Source: Kitasatospora kifunensis (GTDB lineage: Bacteria > Actinomycetota > Actinomycetes > Streptomycetales > Streptomycetaceae). Taken from it: 64,000 bases of DNA. This document shows positions 1-9,200 of the stretch, piece after piece. The notes below the pieces were generated by a model. That model was not told the DNA's origin. It did not search any database and saw only the letters and a program-made list of their open reading frames with translations. Location of the stretch: NCBI RefSeq assembly GCF_014203855.1, contig NZ_JACHJV010000001.1:6758001-6822000 (forward strand), in the 5' to 3' direction. Numbering within the stretch: position 1 is the stretch's first letter; every line of letters starts with the position of its first letter. Position numbers and translations under genes: made by a program.

Positions 1-175
1 GGTCCGTCAGGTCTACGCCCGTAGCTCCCGCCCGGCGCCAATGCCGCCGCAGCCCTGATTCCGTACCGCCTCCGGCTCCAGCCCGCGCGCGGCCCGCACA
101 CGCCGCGCCCCTGCCCCGGAGGCACCCGCTGACCGCCGGTCGGCCCTACCAGGTGAGTGACAGGAGAGGACCCGC

Positions 176-2458
176 ATGTCGGAGATCGCCGGATCAGCCA
201 GCATCGGTTCAGCGAGCGCCGGTTCAGCCAGCACCGGACCAGCCGCTGCCGGCCTACGGCTGATCAGCGAAGGCGCGGACCACCTGCCGGGTGGTGCCAC
301 CGAGGTGTTCCTCGGCCTGGACGGCGCGTTCCGGGTGACGGCCGGGGCCCGGGTCCGGACGGGCACGGCCGACACCGCTTTCCTGCGCCGGGTCGCGAGC
401 GAGCTGCGTGCCGCACCCGCCGGAGCCGATGCCGACCGCGCTGCGACGGGCGCGGCACGCAGCCTGACCAGCACCGGTGTTCCCGGGCACGCCGACTCGG
501 TGTGGATCGACGGCACCGCTCACCCGGTGCCCGCGTTCGCCACGCTGCTCGGCGCGCTGGCCGCACGGGTGCTGCGGCCGGCCGACCCGGCCGCCCTGCC
601 TGCGGCCCTGCTGCGGCTCGACCCGGTCGTGGCGGCGCTCGCCACCGGCCGGGCCGTGGCCACGATCGGCGTGGTGCGCGGCCGCGCGGCCTACGCGCTC
701 GCCGAACAGGACGGCTCGTTCGGCCTCACCGCGCTGGACGACGCGCAGCCCCTGGGCGGTTCGGGCCCGGAGGCGGGGCTGCTGCCGACGGCGGTGGCGC
801 TCGGCACCGCGGCCGGCCGCGAGCTGTTCGCGGTCGGCGGCGCGGACGGTGCGGTGCAGGTCTGGGACGCCGTCTCGGGCGCGGTGCTGCACGGGACTTC
901 GGGCGGCGAGGGCGCGCAGGCCGTGGCGGCGGCCCTGGTCCAGGACGTACCGCTGGCCTTCTCCGGCGGCGCCGACGGGGGTGACGTGCGGGCGATGCGC
1001 GCCGACACCGGCCAGGCGCTCGGCACCCTGTCGGTCGGCGGCCGCGGGGCCGACGTGCTCTGCGCCGCGCGCTGCGCCGACCTCGACCTGCTGGCGGCGG
1101 CCGGTCAGGACGGGGTGATCCGGGTCTGGGACGTGGCCTCCGGGACGCAACTGCACCTGCTGGTCGGGCACGTCGGACCGGTGGCCGCGCTCGCGGTGCT
1201 GAGCCTGGGCGACCAGGCGGTGCTGGCCTCGGGCGGGGCGGACCGGCGGATCCGGCTCTGGGACCTGGCGACCGGCCAGCCGGTGGCCGAACTCGACGGG
1301 CACACCGCGACCGTCACCGGGCTCGCCTTCACCGAGCTGGCGGACCGTCCGGTGCTGGCCTCCTGCGCCCTGGACGGCACGGTCCGCACCTGGGACGTCC
1401 GCCGGGCCGAAGCCCTGCACGGCTGGCCGGTGGGGGAGGAGTGGCTGACCGGCATCGTCGCCGTTGCCTCGGGCGCCGGCCCGGTGTTGGTGGTCGCGCA
1501 GCAGAACGGTCGACTCTCTCGCTGGGTCGCGGCGACCGGCTCGACCCTGGGCGAGTTCACGGTCCCGGGCGCGGCGGCGCACCCGGTGACCGCGCTGGCG
1601 GGCGGCGAGCTGACGGGCCGTCCGGTGTTGGCGGCGGGGTACGGCGACGGCACGCTGCGGCTGTGGGACGCGGGGATCGGCGTGGAGCTGTACGCGCTCG
1701 CCCCAGACGGTGGTCCGATCACCTCACTGGCGGTCGGTCAGGGCGGGCCGGACGGAGGGGTGTTGGTCTGCGGGACGGCCGCCGGTGCCGTCCGCAGCCA
1801 CGCGCTGCGTGACGGCGCACCGCTGCGCGTGCCCGCGCCGCACGCGGGTGCCGTGACCGGGCTCGCCTTCGGCGCCGGCAGCGGCAGCGGCGGCGAGGCC
1901 ACGGCGCTGGTGTCGGCGGGCGCGGACGGCACCGTGCGCGTCCGGTCGGCGCTCGACGGGACGCCGCTGCTCCAGCTGGCCACCGGTCAGGACGGGGTCA
2001 CCGCGCTGGCCGCGGGAGAGGCCAGCGGTCACCTGCTGCTGGCAACCGCAGGCCGGGACCGGACGGTACGGCTCTGGCACGGCGTCAGCGGGCAGGCCGG
2101 CCCGGTCTGCGAAGGCCTGGCCGCACCCGCCGAGACCATCGCGTTCGGGGTGTTCGGCGGGCGCCCGGTGGTGATCGGGGGCGGCACCGACGGGTCGGTG
2201 CTGGTCTGGGAGGTGCACGACGGGAGCCGGGTCGCCGCGCTCACCGGCGGCGCGGCCGCGGTGCGGACGCTGGTCGCGCAGGACCTCGACGGTGAGACCC
2301 TGCTGGCCGCCGGCGACGAGCAGGGCACCCTGCGGCTCTGGCACCTGCCGAGCGGCACCCTGCTCAACGAGGCGGGCCTGGCCCAGGCCGCGCTCGCCAT
2401 CAGCTTCGCGGACACCGGTCTCACGGTCGTCGGCCCCGGCGGGGTCACCACGCTCTGA
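176..2458 (+). CDS. WD40-repeat beta-propeller protein
   Basis: A 760-residue protein whose C-terminal two thirds (from about residue 215) is a run of WD40-type repeats, visible as recurring Gly-Gly-x-Asp-Gly turns followed by R(L/V)WD or VWD endings. Such propellers usually serve as protein-protein scaffolds. The first 230 residues form a separate Ala-rich domain I do not recognise, preceded by a short Ser/Ala/Gly repeat tail. The ATG at 176 is preceded by AGGAGAGGA at 162-170, a good ribosome site. No signal peptide or membrane segment is visible, so it is probably cytoplasmic. It lies directly upstream of WXG100-like genes, so a role as scaffold in that locus is possible but only inferred. 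The 175 bases before it contain no gene that I can support. Confidence 0.85.
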   Translation: MSEIAGSASIGSASAGSASTGPAAAGLRLISEGADHLPGGATEVFLGLDGAFRVTAGARVRTGTADTAFLRRVASELRAAPAGADADRAATGAARSLTSTGVPGHADSVWIDGTAHPVPAFATLLGALAARVLRPADPAALPAALLRLDPVVAALATGRAVATIGVVRGRAAYALAEQDGSFGLTALDDAQPLGGSGPEAGLLPTAVALGTAAGRELFAVGGADGAVQVWDAVSGAVLHGTSGGEGAQAVAAALVQDVPLAFSGGADGGDVRAMRADTGQALGTLSVGGRGADVLCAARCADLDLLAAAGQDGVIRVWDVASGTQLHLLVGHVGPVAALAVLSLGDQAVLASGGADRRIRLWDLATGQPVAELDGHTATVTGLAFTELADRPVLASCALDGTVRTWDVRRAEALHGWPVGEEWLTGIVAVASGAGPVLVVAQQNGRLSRWVAATGSTLGEFTVPGAAAHPVTALAGGELTGRPVLAAGYGDGTLRLWDAGIGVELYALAPDGGPITSLAVGQGGPDGGVLVCGTAAGAVRSHALRDGAPLRVPAPHAGAVTGLAFGAGSGSGGEATALVSAGADGTVRVRSALDGTPLLQLATGQDGVTALAAGEASGHLLLATAGRDRTVRLWHGVSGQAGPVCEGLAAPAETIAFGVFGGRPVVIGGGTDGSVLVWEVHDGSRVAALTGGAAAVRTLVAQDLDGETLLAAGDEQGTLRLWHLPSGTLLNEAGLAQAALAISFADTGLTVVGPGGVTTL

Positions 2459-2559
2459 CGCCCGGGGTCGGGCGCTGTGAGCCGGCGCCCTGAACTCCTT
2501 ATCTATCTGTCGTCCCGGTTGTCCGCAGCCGGCTCTAGGAAATCCCGTGGGGGGCATTG

Positions 2560-3135
2560 ATGGCTGGTACCGGCGTACAGATCGACCTGGACACGGTCGA
2601 GGCGACCGCGAAGAAGATCCACGGCCTGCTGGACGAGCTGACCACGGCCACGGCGAAGCTGAACGCGGTGATCCAGCAGGTCCAGCCGTCGGTGTACGGC
2701 ACCGACGCGCTCGGCAAGGCGCTGACCGGCGGCAGTTCCTCGGTCGGCGGCCTCGCCGACCACCAGAAGCAGGTGCTGGCCGGCATCCAGGACTACCTGA
2801 CGAACTCCACGTCGATGGCGCAGAACCTCACCCTGATGTGCGAGCGCCACCGCACGAACGACGGTCAGCAGGCCGACAACCTGAAGGGCATCGGGAACAA
2901 CGGCGACACCACCTCGCCCACGCTGCCGGACCGGGACCCGAACAAGACCGATCCGACGCCGACCCCCACGGACGACCCGTCCAACGGCAAGGCCTACCAG
3001 GACGACCCGACGAAGGACCCGACCTACAAGGATCCGACCGCGCCGACCCTGCCCGACGACAGCACGACGAAGAAGCAGCCCGTCGACGTCGGCGTCCAGC
3101 GCGGCGCCGGGGGCGGTGGGCACCAGCTGATCTGA
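2560..3135 (+). CDS. WXG100-like small helical protein, ESX secretion substrate candidate
   Basis: A 191-residue protein. Residues 1 to about 100 are predicted helical, with heptad-like spacing (IDLDTVEATAKKIHGLLDEL and onwards), as in WXG100/ESAT-6-like proteins, although a clear W-x-G turn is absent. The C-terminal half is a Pro/Asp/Thr/Lys-rich low-complexity tail. The ATG at 2560 follows a G-rich ribosome site (GTGGGGGG, about 2547-2554); a TTG three bases earlier is also possible. It is followed by a strong hairpin at 3144-3177 and then by further WXG-type genes. By family, such proteins form helical hairpin dimers exported by type VII secretion. No secretion ATPase gene is in the window, so the export route is inference. 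Confidence 0.7.
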   Translation: MAGTGVQIDLDTVEATAKKIHGLLDELTTATAKLNAVIQQVQPSVYGTDALGKALTGGSSSVGGLADHQKQVLAGIQDYLTNSTSMAQNLTLMCERHRTNDGQQADNLKGIGNNGDTTSPTLPDRDPNKTDPTPTPTDDPSNGKAYQDDPTKDPTYKDPTAPTLPDDSTTKKQPVDVGVQRGAGGGGHQLI

Positions 3136-3143
3136 GCAGGACC

Positions 3144-3177
3144 CTCCACCGGGCCGGGCAGACCCGGCCCGGTGGAG
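3144..3177 (+). terminator. Strong GC hairpin after the first WXG100-like gene
   Basis: CTCCACCGGGCCGGG (3144-3158) is perfectly complementary to 3163-3177, giving a 15-bp stem with a 4-base loop, nine bases after the stop codon at 3135. There is no T-tract, as is common for actinobacterial terminators. Because the next gene is co-directional and only about 90 bases away, it may attenuate rather than end transcription. Confidence 0.7.
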
Positions 3178-3268
3178 CCGCGGCTCGTCGCCGCACATCC
3201 GTTCACCCGTCCTGGCTTTCACCCGTCCTGGCCAAGCCGAACCGTTCCATCGAGGAGAGTGCGTCGCC

Positions 3269-5614
3269 GTGATCGAACTGCCCGATGATCTCGCCGAGGT
3301 CCTGAAGACCGTCCAGAGCAACAAGGACGGTTCGAGCATCGTCTTCCCGAACGCGGACGAGGATCTGATCGGACAGCTCGCGCAGGCCTGGGACACCTGG
3401 AAGTCCGTGGCCGAGAGCCACATCCCGGCCATCGTCAGCAGCGCCTCGCAGGCCGCGTCGTCGATGTCGGGCGAGGCGGCGGACAGCTTCCAGGACTACC
3501 TGCGCAAGTACGGCAGCGGCGAGGACTCGCACGCGGCGACCACACTGGCGGCCGGGCGGGCGATCGGCGACTCGCTGCACTCGGCGAGCACCGCCGTCGC
3601 GCACACCAAGACCGAGATGATCCGCGAACTCCAGTACACCAAGGAGTGGATCGCCAACAACCCGGCCGGGAAGCACGACGACATCGCGCAGTCGGACGGC
3701 GTCAAGAAGGCCGCCGACCTCTACAACTCCTACATCGGCCAGGTCGGCGCCAACGTCAACACGATGCTGCGTCAGAACAGCGGCTTCGTGGAGGCGATGA
3801 CCGGCGCGGGCGCGGTCTGCAAGCTGGACGGCGGCGCGTCCTCCGGTGCTCCGGGGCCCCAAATCGACCCCGCCACCGGTCTCCCGGTCGGGACGCCGTC
3901 GGGCCCGCCGCTGCCCACCGGCGTCGACGCGCTGGGGCCGGGCGGCGTGCCGCTACCCACCCAGGTCGACGCGCTGAAGATGCCCGACGGCACAAGTGTC
4001 GGCAGCCCGGGGGTCACGGGGGTCACCCCGTTCAGTCTCGGCACCGGCGGCCCGGGGAGCGGCCCCTCCGGCGGCCCCGGCGGGACACAGGCGCCGCTGC
4101 CGTTCCAGATGCCCAACGCCACGATGCCGTCCCTCCAGTCGAAGGACGGCACCTCACCGTCGTTCAGCCTGCCGGCCACCGGACAGCTGAAGCCGTTCAT
4201 GACGGACACCAGTACCGCTCCCAGGACGCTCATGAGCAAGGACGGCATGCCGGTCTTCCAGCCGCTGTCGACGACCGCCCCGAAGCTGGACCTCGCCGGG
4301 CTGGACGGAACGCCTGGGACCACCCCCAACATCTACGCCACCGGCAACACCGACACCACTGGCACCGCCAAGCTGAGCCCCTGGCAGGGCGGGTCTCCCC
4401 TGCTGCCCTCGTTCACCGGGCGCGAACCCGTCAACACCGGTGGCTCCTCCTCCACCGGCGGGCCGGTGACCGGTCTCGACTTCCCCGCGCCCATCATCAC
4501 GGGCAACGGTCCCGACCCCCTCGGCGCGACGAAGATCCCCTTCAGCCTCCCCTCGCCCGGCAGCACCGACAAACTCGGCTCGCTCTCGCTCGCCGGGCTC
4601 AACGACGGCACCAGCGGTACGGGCGGCTCGGGCAGCTTCGGCGGGGGCGGCGGCGGGGGCGGCGGCCTGGGGGCCGGCGGCCTTGGACTCGGCGGCTCCG
4701 GGAGCGGTGGCGGCAGTGGCAGCGGCCTGAGTCTCGGTGACGTGAGCGGCAGCGGAGTGGGCGCGGCCAACCTCGCGGGGGCGGCCGGCAGCGCGGCCCT
4801 GGGCAGCTCCGTCGCGGGGGAGCTCGGCGCGGCCGAGTCCACCGCCGCCTCCCTCGGCTCGCAGGCGTCGCGGGCCGCCGGCGGGGTCGGTGGGGCCGGC
4901 AGCGCCGCGCGCGGCGGGACGCCGATGGCGGGCGGGGCCGGTGCGCTCGGGGGCCGTGGCGGCGGCGCGGGCAAGTCGGAGCGCAAGGGCAAGTCCAAGT
5001 ACGTCCGACCGACCCGGTTCGGCGCCGAGATCGCGGACGACGAGGACGAGGCAGCGCTGACCGACCGGGGCATCGTCGGGGTGGCCGGCTCGGGGCGGCA
5101 GGGTGACCGCACCTGGCAGCGACTGCGCCGCAACTGGCTGGACGGCGCCCGCACCGAAGGCGGTGCGGCGGTCGAGGACGGCGCCGGGGAGCCGACCGCC
5201 GGACCGCAGACCACCGAGGAAAGGCACACCCTGGCCACGCAGTTGACCAGCGCGATCCTGGGCACCGACCCCGACGCGGCCCCCGCGGGCGGGGACGGCA
5301 CGGCGCTGGCGGGCGGCGTGGCACTGGCGGGCGGCGCGGCGCCGACCCACGAGGCGCGGGTCCACGAGGAGGCGACGGATCGGCCGGCGGCCGAGGCCGC
5401 AGCCACCGAGCCGGACTCCTACCTCGACCGGGCCAAGAGTGCCGCCGCCCGGCGCGGCCACCCGGACGCACCCGACTCCGCCGAGCCGGCCGCTGCGCCC
5501 AAGAAGGCCCCGCTGCTGGAGGAGGGCGGCTACCAGGTGCCCAGCCCCTTCCTGCGGGCGGCGCTCGCCAAGCTCGCCGACGCCGGGGCGCTCGAAGGCG
5601 CCGGAGCGGCCTAG
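3269..5614 (+). CDS. WXG/PPE-like helical protein with long Gly/Pro/Ser-rich region
   Basis: A 781-residue protein. Residues 1 to about 190 are helical and resemble the N-terminal domain of WXG100/PPE-type type VII substrates (phrases such as AWDTWKSVAESHIPAIVSSA and SGEAADSFQDYLRKYG). Residues about 190-570 are low-complexity Gly/Pro/Ser/Thr-rich sequence including several poly-Gly runs. The rest is a charged tail with Ala/Gly-rich stretches and a short helical end (SPFLRAALAKLADAGAL). The GTG start at 3269 follows GAGGAG at 3252-3257. It sits between two smaller WXG-like genes and is followed by a 13-bp hairpin. The layout suggests a secreted or surface structural partner of the large toxin-like protein downstream. 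No enzymatic motif is seen. Confidence 0.7.
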   Translation: MIELPDDLAEVLKTVQSNKDGSSIVFPNADEDLIGQLAQAWDTWKSVAESHIPAIVSSASQAASSMSGEAADSFQDYLRKYGSGEDSHAATTLAAGRAIGDSLHSASTAVAHTKTEMIRELQYTKEWIANNPAGKHDDIAQSDGVKKAADLYNSYIGQVGANVNTMLRQNSGFVEAMTGAGAVCKLDGGASSGAPGPQIDPATGLPVGTPSGPPLPTGVDALGPGGVPLPTQVDALKMPDGTSVGSPGVTGVTPFSLGTGGPGSGPSGGPGGTQAPLPFQMPNATMPSLQSKDGTSPSFSLPATGQLKPFMTDTSTAPRTLMSKDGMPVFQPLSTTAPKLDLAGLDGTPGTTPNIYATGNTDTTGTAKLSPWQGGSPLLPSFTGREPVNTGGSSSTGGPVTGLDFPAPIITGNGPDPLGATKIPFSLPSPGSTDKLGSLSLAGLNDGTSGTGGSGSFGGGGGGGGGLGAGGLGLGGSGSGGGSGSGLSLGDVSGSGVGAANLAGAAGSAALGSSVAGELGAAESTAASLGSQASRAAGGVGGAGSAARGGTPMAGGAGALGGRGGGAGKSERKGKSKYVRPTRFGAEIADDEDEAALTDRGIVGVAGSGRQGDRTWQRLRRNWLDGARTEGGAAVEDGAGEPTAGPQTTEERHTLATQLTSAILGTDPDAAPAGGDGTALAGGVALAGGAAPTHEARVHEEATDRPAAEAAATEPDSYLDRAKSAAARRGHPDAPDSAEPAAAPKKAPLLEEGGYQVPSPFLRAALAKLADAGALEGAGAA

Positions 5615-5618
5615 AGCC

Positions 5619-5654
5619 TGCGAGCCCCGCCCCGTGACGGAGGCGGGGCTCGCA
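5619..5654 (+). terminator. Strong GC hairpin after the Gly-rich WXG-like gene
   Basis: TGCGAGCCCCGCC (5619-5631) pairs perfectly with 5642-5654, a 13-bp stem with a 10-base loop, starting five bases after the stop codon. It has no U-tract. It separates the 781-residue protein gene from the WXG100-toxin pair. Confidence 0.75.
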
Positions 5655-5707
5655 AGGCCCCCGGCGGACCCACCGACCACGTTCCTCAGACTGATTCGGA
5701 AGACACC

Positions 5708-6199
5708 ATGGCTGACGCACCCGCCACCACCGGCTCGTCCGGTGCCGGCTTCGCGGTCGACCCGTCGCGCTACCGCGCGGCGGTCTCGCCCCTGCTCGCC
5801 GCTGTCGAACAACTCACCGAGCTCAGCACCGGCATGACCGCCTTCCTCTCCACCATGGAGGGCCAGGCGCCGTGGGGCAACGACGAGTCGGGCAAGAAGT
5901 TCGCCGAGGGCGACAAGGGCTACCTGACGTACAGCGCCGACACCCTGAAGACCCTCAACGGCATGCCGGACGGCCTGAAGTACGTCGCCGACGGCCTCAA
6001 GGCGATGGCCGACGGCTACGAGGGGGCCGACGGCTCCGTCCAGGGCGAGCTGAACAACGCGGAAGCCCCGGCTCAGCAGAGCGCGCCGCTGCAGCCGATG
6101 GAGACGGCGGCCGGCCAGGTCAGCCCGCTCCTGCCCCGCGAGCCGCTGTACCGGCCCGCCACCGCCCAGGACCGCACCCCCGTGAACGGGAAGGGCTGA
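5708..6199 (+). CDS. WXG100-like protein encoded next to the large toxin
   Basis: A 163-residue protein with a helix-turn-helix layout typical of WXG100 partners. The first helix is around residues 20-45. The turn region has PWGNDESGKKFAEG (a W-G turn, about residues 57-70), and a second long helix follows (SADTLKTLNGMPDGLKYVADGL). The tail is Ala/Pro/Gln-rich. The ATG at 5708 has no strong Shine-Dalgarno match. The stop codon lies five bases before the ATG of the 2123-residue toxin-like gene, so the two are almost certainly translationally coupled. By family it would act as a small export partner or chaperone for the large LXG/CpnT-like protein. Confidence 0.75.
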   Translation: MADAPATTGSSGAGFAVDPSRYRAAVSPLLAAVEQLTELSTGMTAFLSTMEGQAPWGNDESGKKFAEGDKGYLTYSADTLKTLNGMPDGLKYVADGLKAMADGYEGADGSVQGELNNAEAPAQQSAPLQPMETAAGQVSPLLPREPLYRPATAQDRTPVNGKG

Positions 6200-6204
6200 G
6201 CACC

Positions 6205-9200
6205 ATGGCAGTCGAGTTGCCCGAACCCCTGCAGTGGGTCCTGATGCTGCTCGCCGGCACCCGTTGGCCCGAGGCCGACGAGGACGCGCTGCGGGAGATG
6301 GCGGACCGCTGGCGCAAGACGGCGAAGTCCGTGGAGGACGCCGCACACGCCGCCGACAATGCCGTCAAGCAGGCGCTGGACGGGCAACAGGGGGCCGCCG
6401 CCGATTCGTTGAACACCTACTGGGCGCAGTACACGGTCGGCAAGGGCACCGCGGACCAGCCCGGCTACTTCCCCGGGCTGGTCGACTCCTGCAACAGCAT
6501 GGGCGACATGCTGGAGGAGATGGCCAACTCCGCCGAGACCGCCAAGATCCAGATCATCGCGTCGCTCGCCATCCTGGCCTTCGACATCGCGACGGCCGAG
6601 GCCGAGGCGCCGGAGACCTTTGGCGTCTCGCTCGCGCAGATCCCGATCGCCATCGCGGCCGGCCGCGCGGCCGTGCAGGCGCTGCTCAAGGCCTTCCTCA
6701 AGGAGGTCGTCACCATGGCGGCCAAGCAGGCGGCGCAGATGGCGGCCATCAACCTGATGGCCCAGGGCATCGAGGTGGCCCAGGGCCACCGCAAGAGCAT
6801 CGACTTCAAGGAGGTCGGGCAGGCCGCGGAGGGCGGTGCGGTCGCCGGTGCGGCCGGGCACCTGATCGGCAAGGGCGTCGGCGAGGGCGGGGCCGCACTC
6901 GGTCTCAAGAACGTGATGGGGACCGTCCCCGGCAAGATGGCCACCGGAGCGGCGGTGGGCGTTGCCACCGATGCGACCACGCAGGCGATCACCACCGGGC
7001 ACGTCGACGGCAGCACCCTGCTCGGCTCGGGTCTCGGCGGGGCCGGGGCCGCCGGTGCGCACGCCGCCGCCGGCGCGTTCCGGGGTCACTCCGGCCCGCC
7101 GTCGCCGGAGATCCCGCACCACGACCTGCCCACGGGGCAGACCCACCTCGACTCGACCGGGAAGCCCGTCTTCACCAAGAGCGGCAACCCGAACACCGGG
7201 GACGACGCGGGGGCCGGGCTCGACGGCACGGGCTCGGGCTCCGGGTCTGGCTCCGGGTCCGGGTCGACGTTCCGCGGGGTGAAGGACACGTCGTCGCAGG
7301 AGGACGGCGGCGGCAGCGTTCCGCACGGCCTGTCACCCTTCACCCTGGAGCGCGACACCGGCTCGCCGACCGGCAGCGGCGCCGACCGCGGCGGCCCGAC
7401 GGAACCGGTCGGCTCGACGGGGTCGGTCGGCTCGACCGGCGTGCGGACGGCGGGATCGTCGCGCGTCGAGCCCGAGCCCGAGCCGCAGCCCGCCGCCCCC
7501 GTGCGGTTGAACGCGGACCGCTCGCCCACGCCGATGGACCTGCCGGCCGAGAACCGGTTGGGGGTGCACGAGCCCGAGGCCCTGGCGCCCACTGTCGAGA
7601 CCCCGCGGGAGGAGCCCGTCATCACCCCCGTGGAGCGCACCGAGGAGGCGCCCGGCCCCCGCGTGGAGACGGTGGCGCCGGTCACTGAGACTCCGCGGGA
7701 GGAGCCCGCTCCGACGCCGGTGGAGACGACGCAGATCCGCCCCGAAGCGCCAACTCCGGTGGAGACCACCCAAATCCGGCCCGAGGCACCGACGCCGGTG
7801 GAGACGACGCAGATCCGGCCTGACGCTCCGACGCCGGTGGAGACGACCCAGATCCGTCCTGACGCGCCAACTCCGGTGGAGACGACGCAGATCCGCCCCG
7901 AAGCGCCAACTCCGGTGGAGACGACGCAGATTCGGCCCGACGCACCGACCCCGGTTGAAGCGACCCAGATCCGCCCCGAAGCGCCAATCCCGGTCGAGAG
8001 CACCCAGATGCGGCCCGAGGCTCTGGCGCCCATGGAAGCGCCGGCCACCCAGTCCTCCGATGTCCCGCACCCGGTCCTGTCCGGCGTGCACCTCGACGAC
8101 ACGAGCATGCCCGCGCCCGTCCACAGCGCGGTCGCCGTCGACCCGTCCGCCGTCCACGTGCCGTCCCCGTCGGCCGCGCCCGCCTCCTCGCACGGCGGCG
8201 GCGACCACGAGGCCCAGCAGCCGGTCATGGCCGGCGCGCCGTCCGTCAGCGTTCCGACGGGCGCAGGTGCGGGCGGCGGCGGAGGCCGGGTCGAGGGCTC
8301 CGCCTTCGCCCCGCCCACCACCGTGCCCCGCCACGACACGCCGGACACCCCTCCTCCGCCACCGGCGCCCGGCGTCACCGCCCGCCCGAGCACCTCGTTC
8401 GGGGGGCTGCGTCCGGCTCCGGAGCGCCCGGCCGGGCCCCGTCCCGGCTCGGAGCGGCCCACACCGCCGCCACCCGCCACCGGCACCGGCTCCGGCACCG
8501 GCCGGTCGGGCGGGGGCGGTACCCGGCGCACGGACACCGCGCCCAAGGACAACCGGCCGCCCGTGCTGACCTCCCACACCAAGTGGGTGGCCGAGGGTCA
8601 CAACCGCGACGTCTTCCGCACGACGGACCTCGGTCACGCCAACGAACTCGTCGACAAGCTGCCGGGGATGACACCGGCCGACCGGGCCAAGGCCATCGGC
8701 AGTCTGGACGCGAACGGGCGGCACTGGCTCGCCAGGAACCCGGAGCTGGTCGACCGCCTGCGCGACGAGCTGCCGCCGGACGAGTTCGCCCGTACCGCCG
8801 CGAACTTCATGGTGAACGTCGACCCGCGCAGCGAGCAGCCGGTCGCGGCCCGCGAGGCCGCCCGGGACCAGGTCGCGCGGATGCTCCAGGACCCGCACGT
8901 GGCAGCCGAGTTGCTCAAGCGCGGCGCCGCTGTGACGGTGGTGCCCAAGGACGTCAAGATGACCGACGTGCCCGCGTTCCAACACCTGGGCGGCACCAAG
9001 GCGGGCGGGGCCTCCGGCGGCGGGCGCGAGTGGGACACCGTGCGCGGTTCGGGCGGTCTGCACACGGCCTTCGCCGAGGAGAACCTGCTCGGCGGGCACA
9101 CCACCGTCCCCGGCGCCGGGGACTACGCGGACGGCTACTCCACCTCCACGCACGAGTTCGCCCACAACATCCACCAGTACGGCCTGTCGCCCGACGACCG

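Noticed and set aside
5872-6204. Upstream in-frame extension of the large toxin
   Set aside because: It would overlap the WXG100-like gene in another frame; the ATG at 6205, five bases after that gene's stop codon, starts the conserved helical domain.
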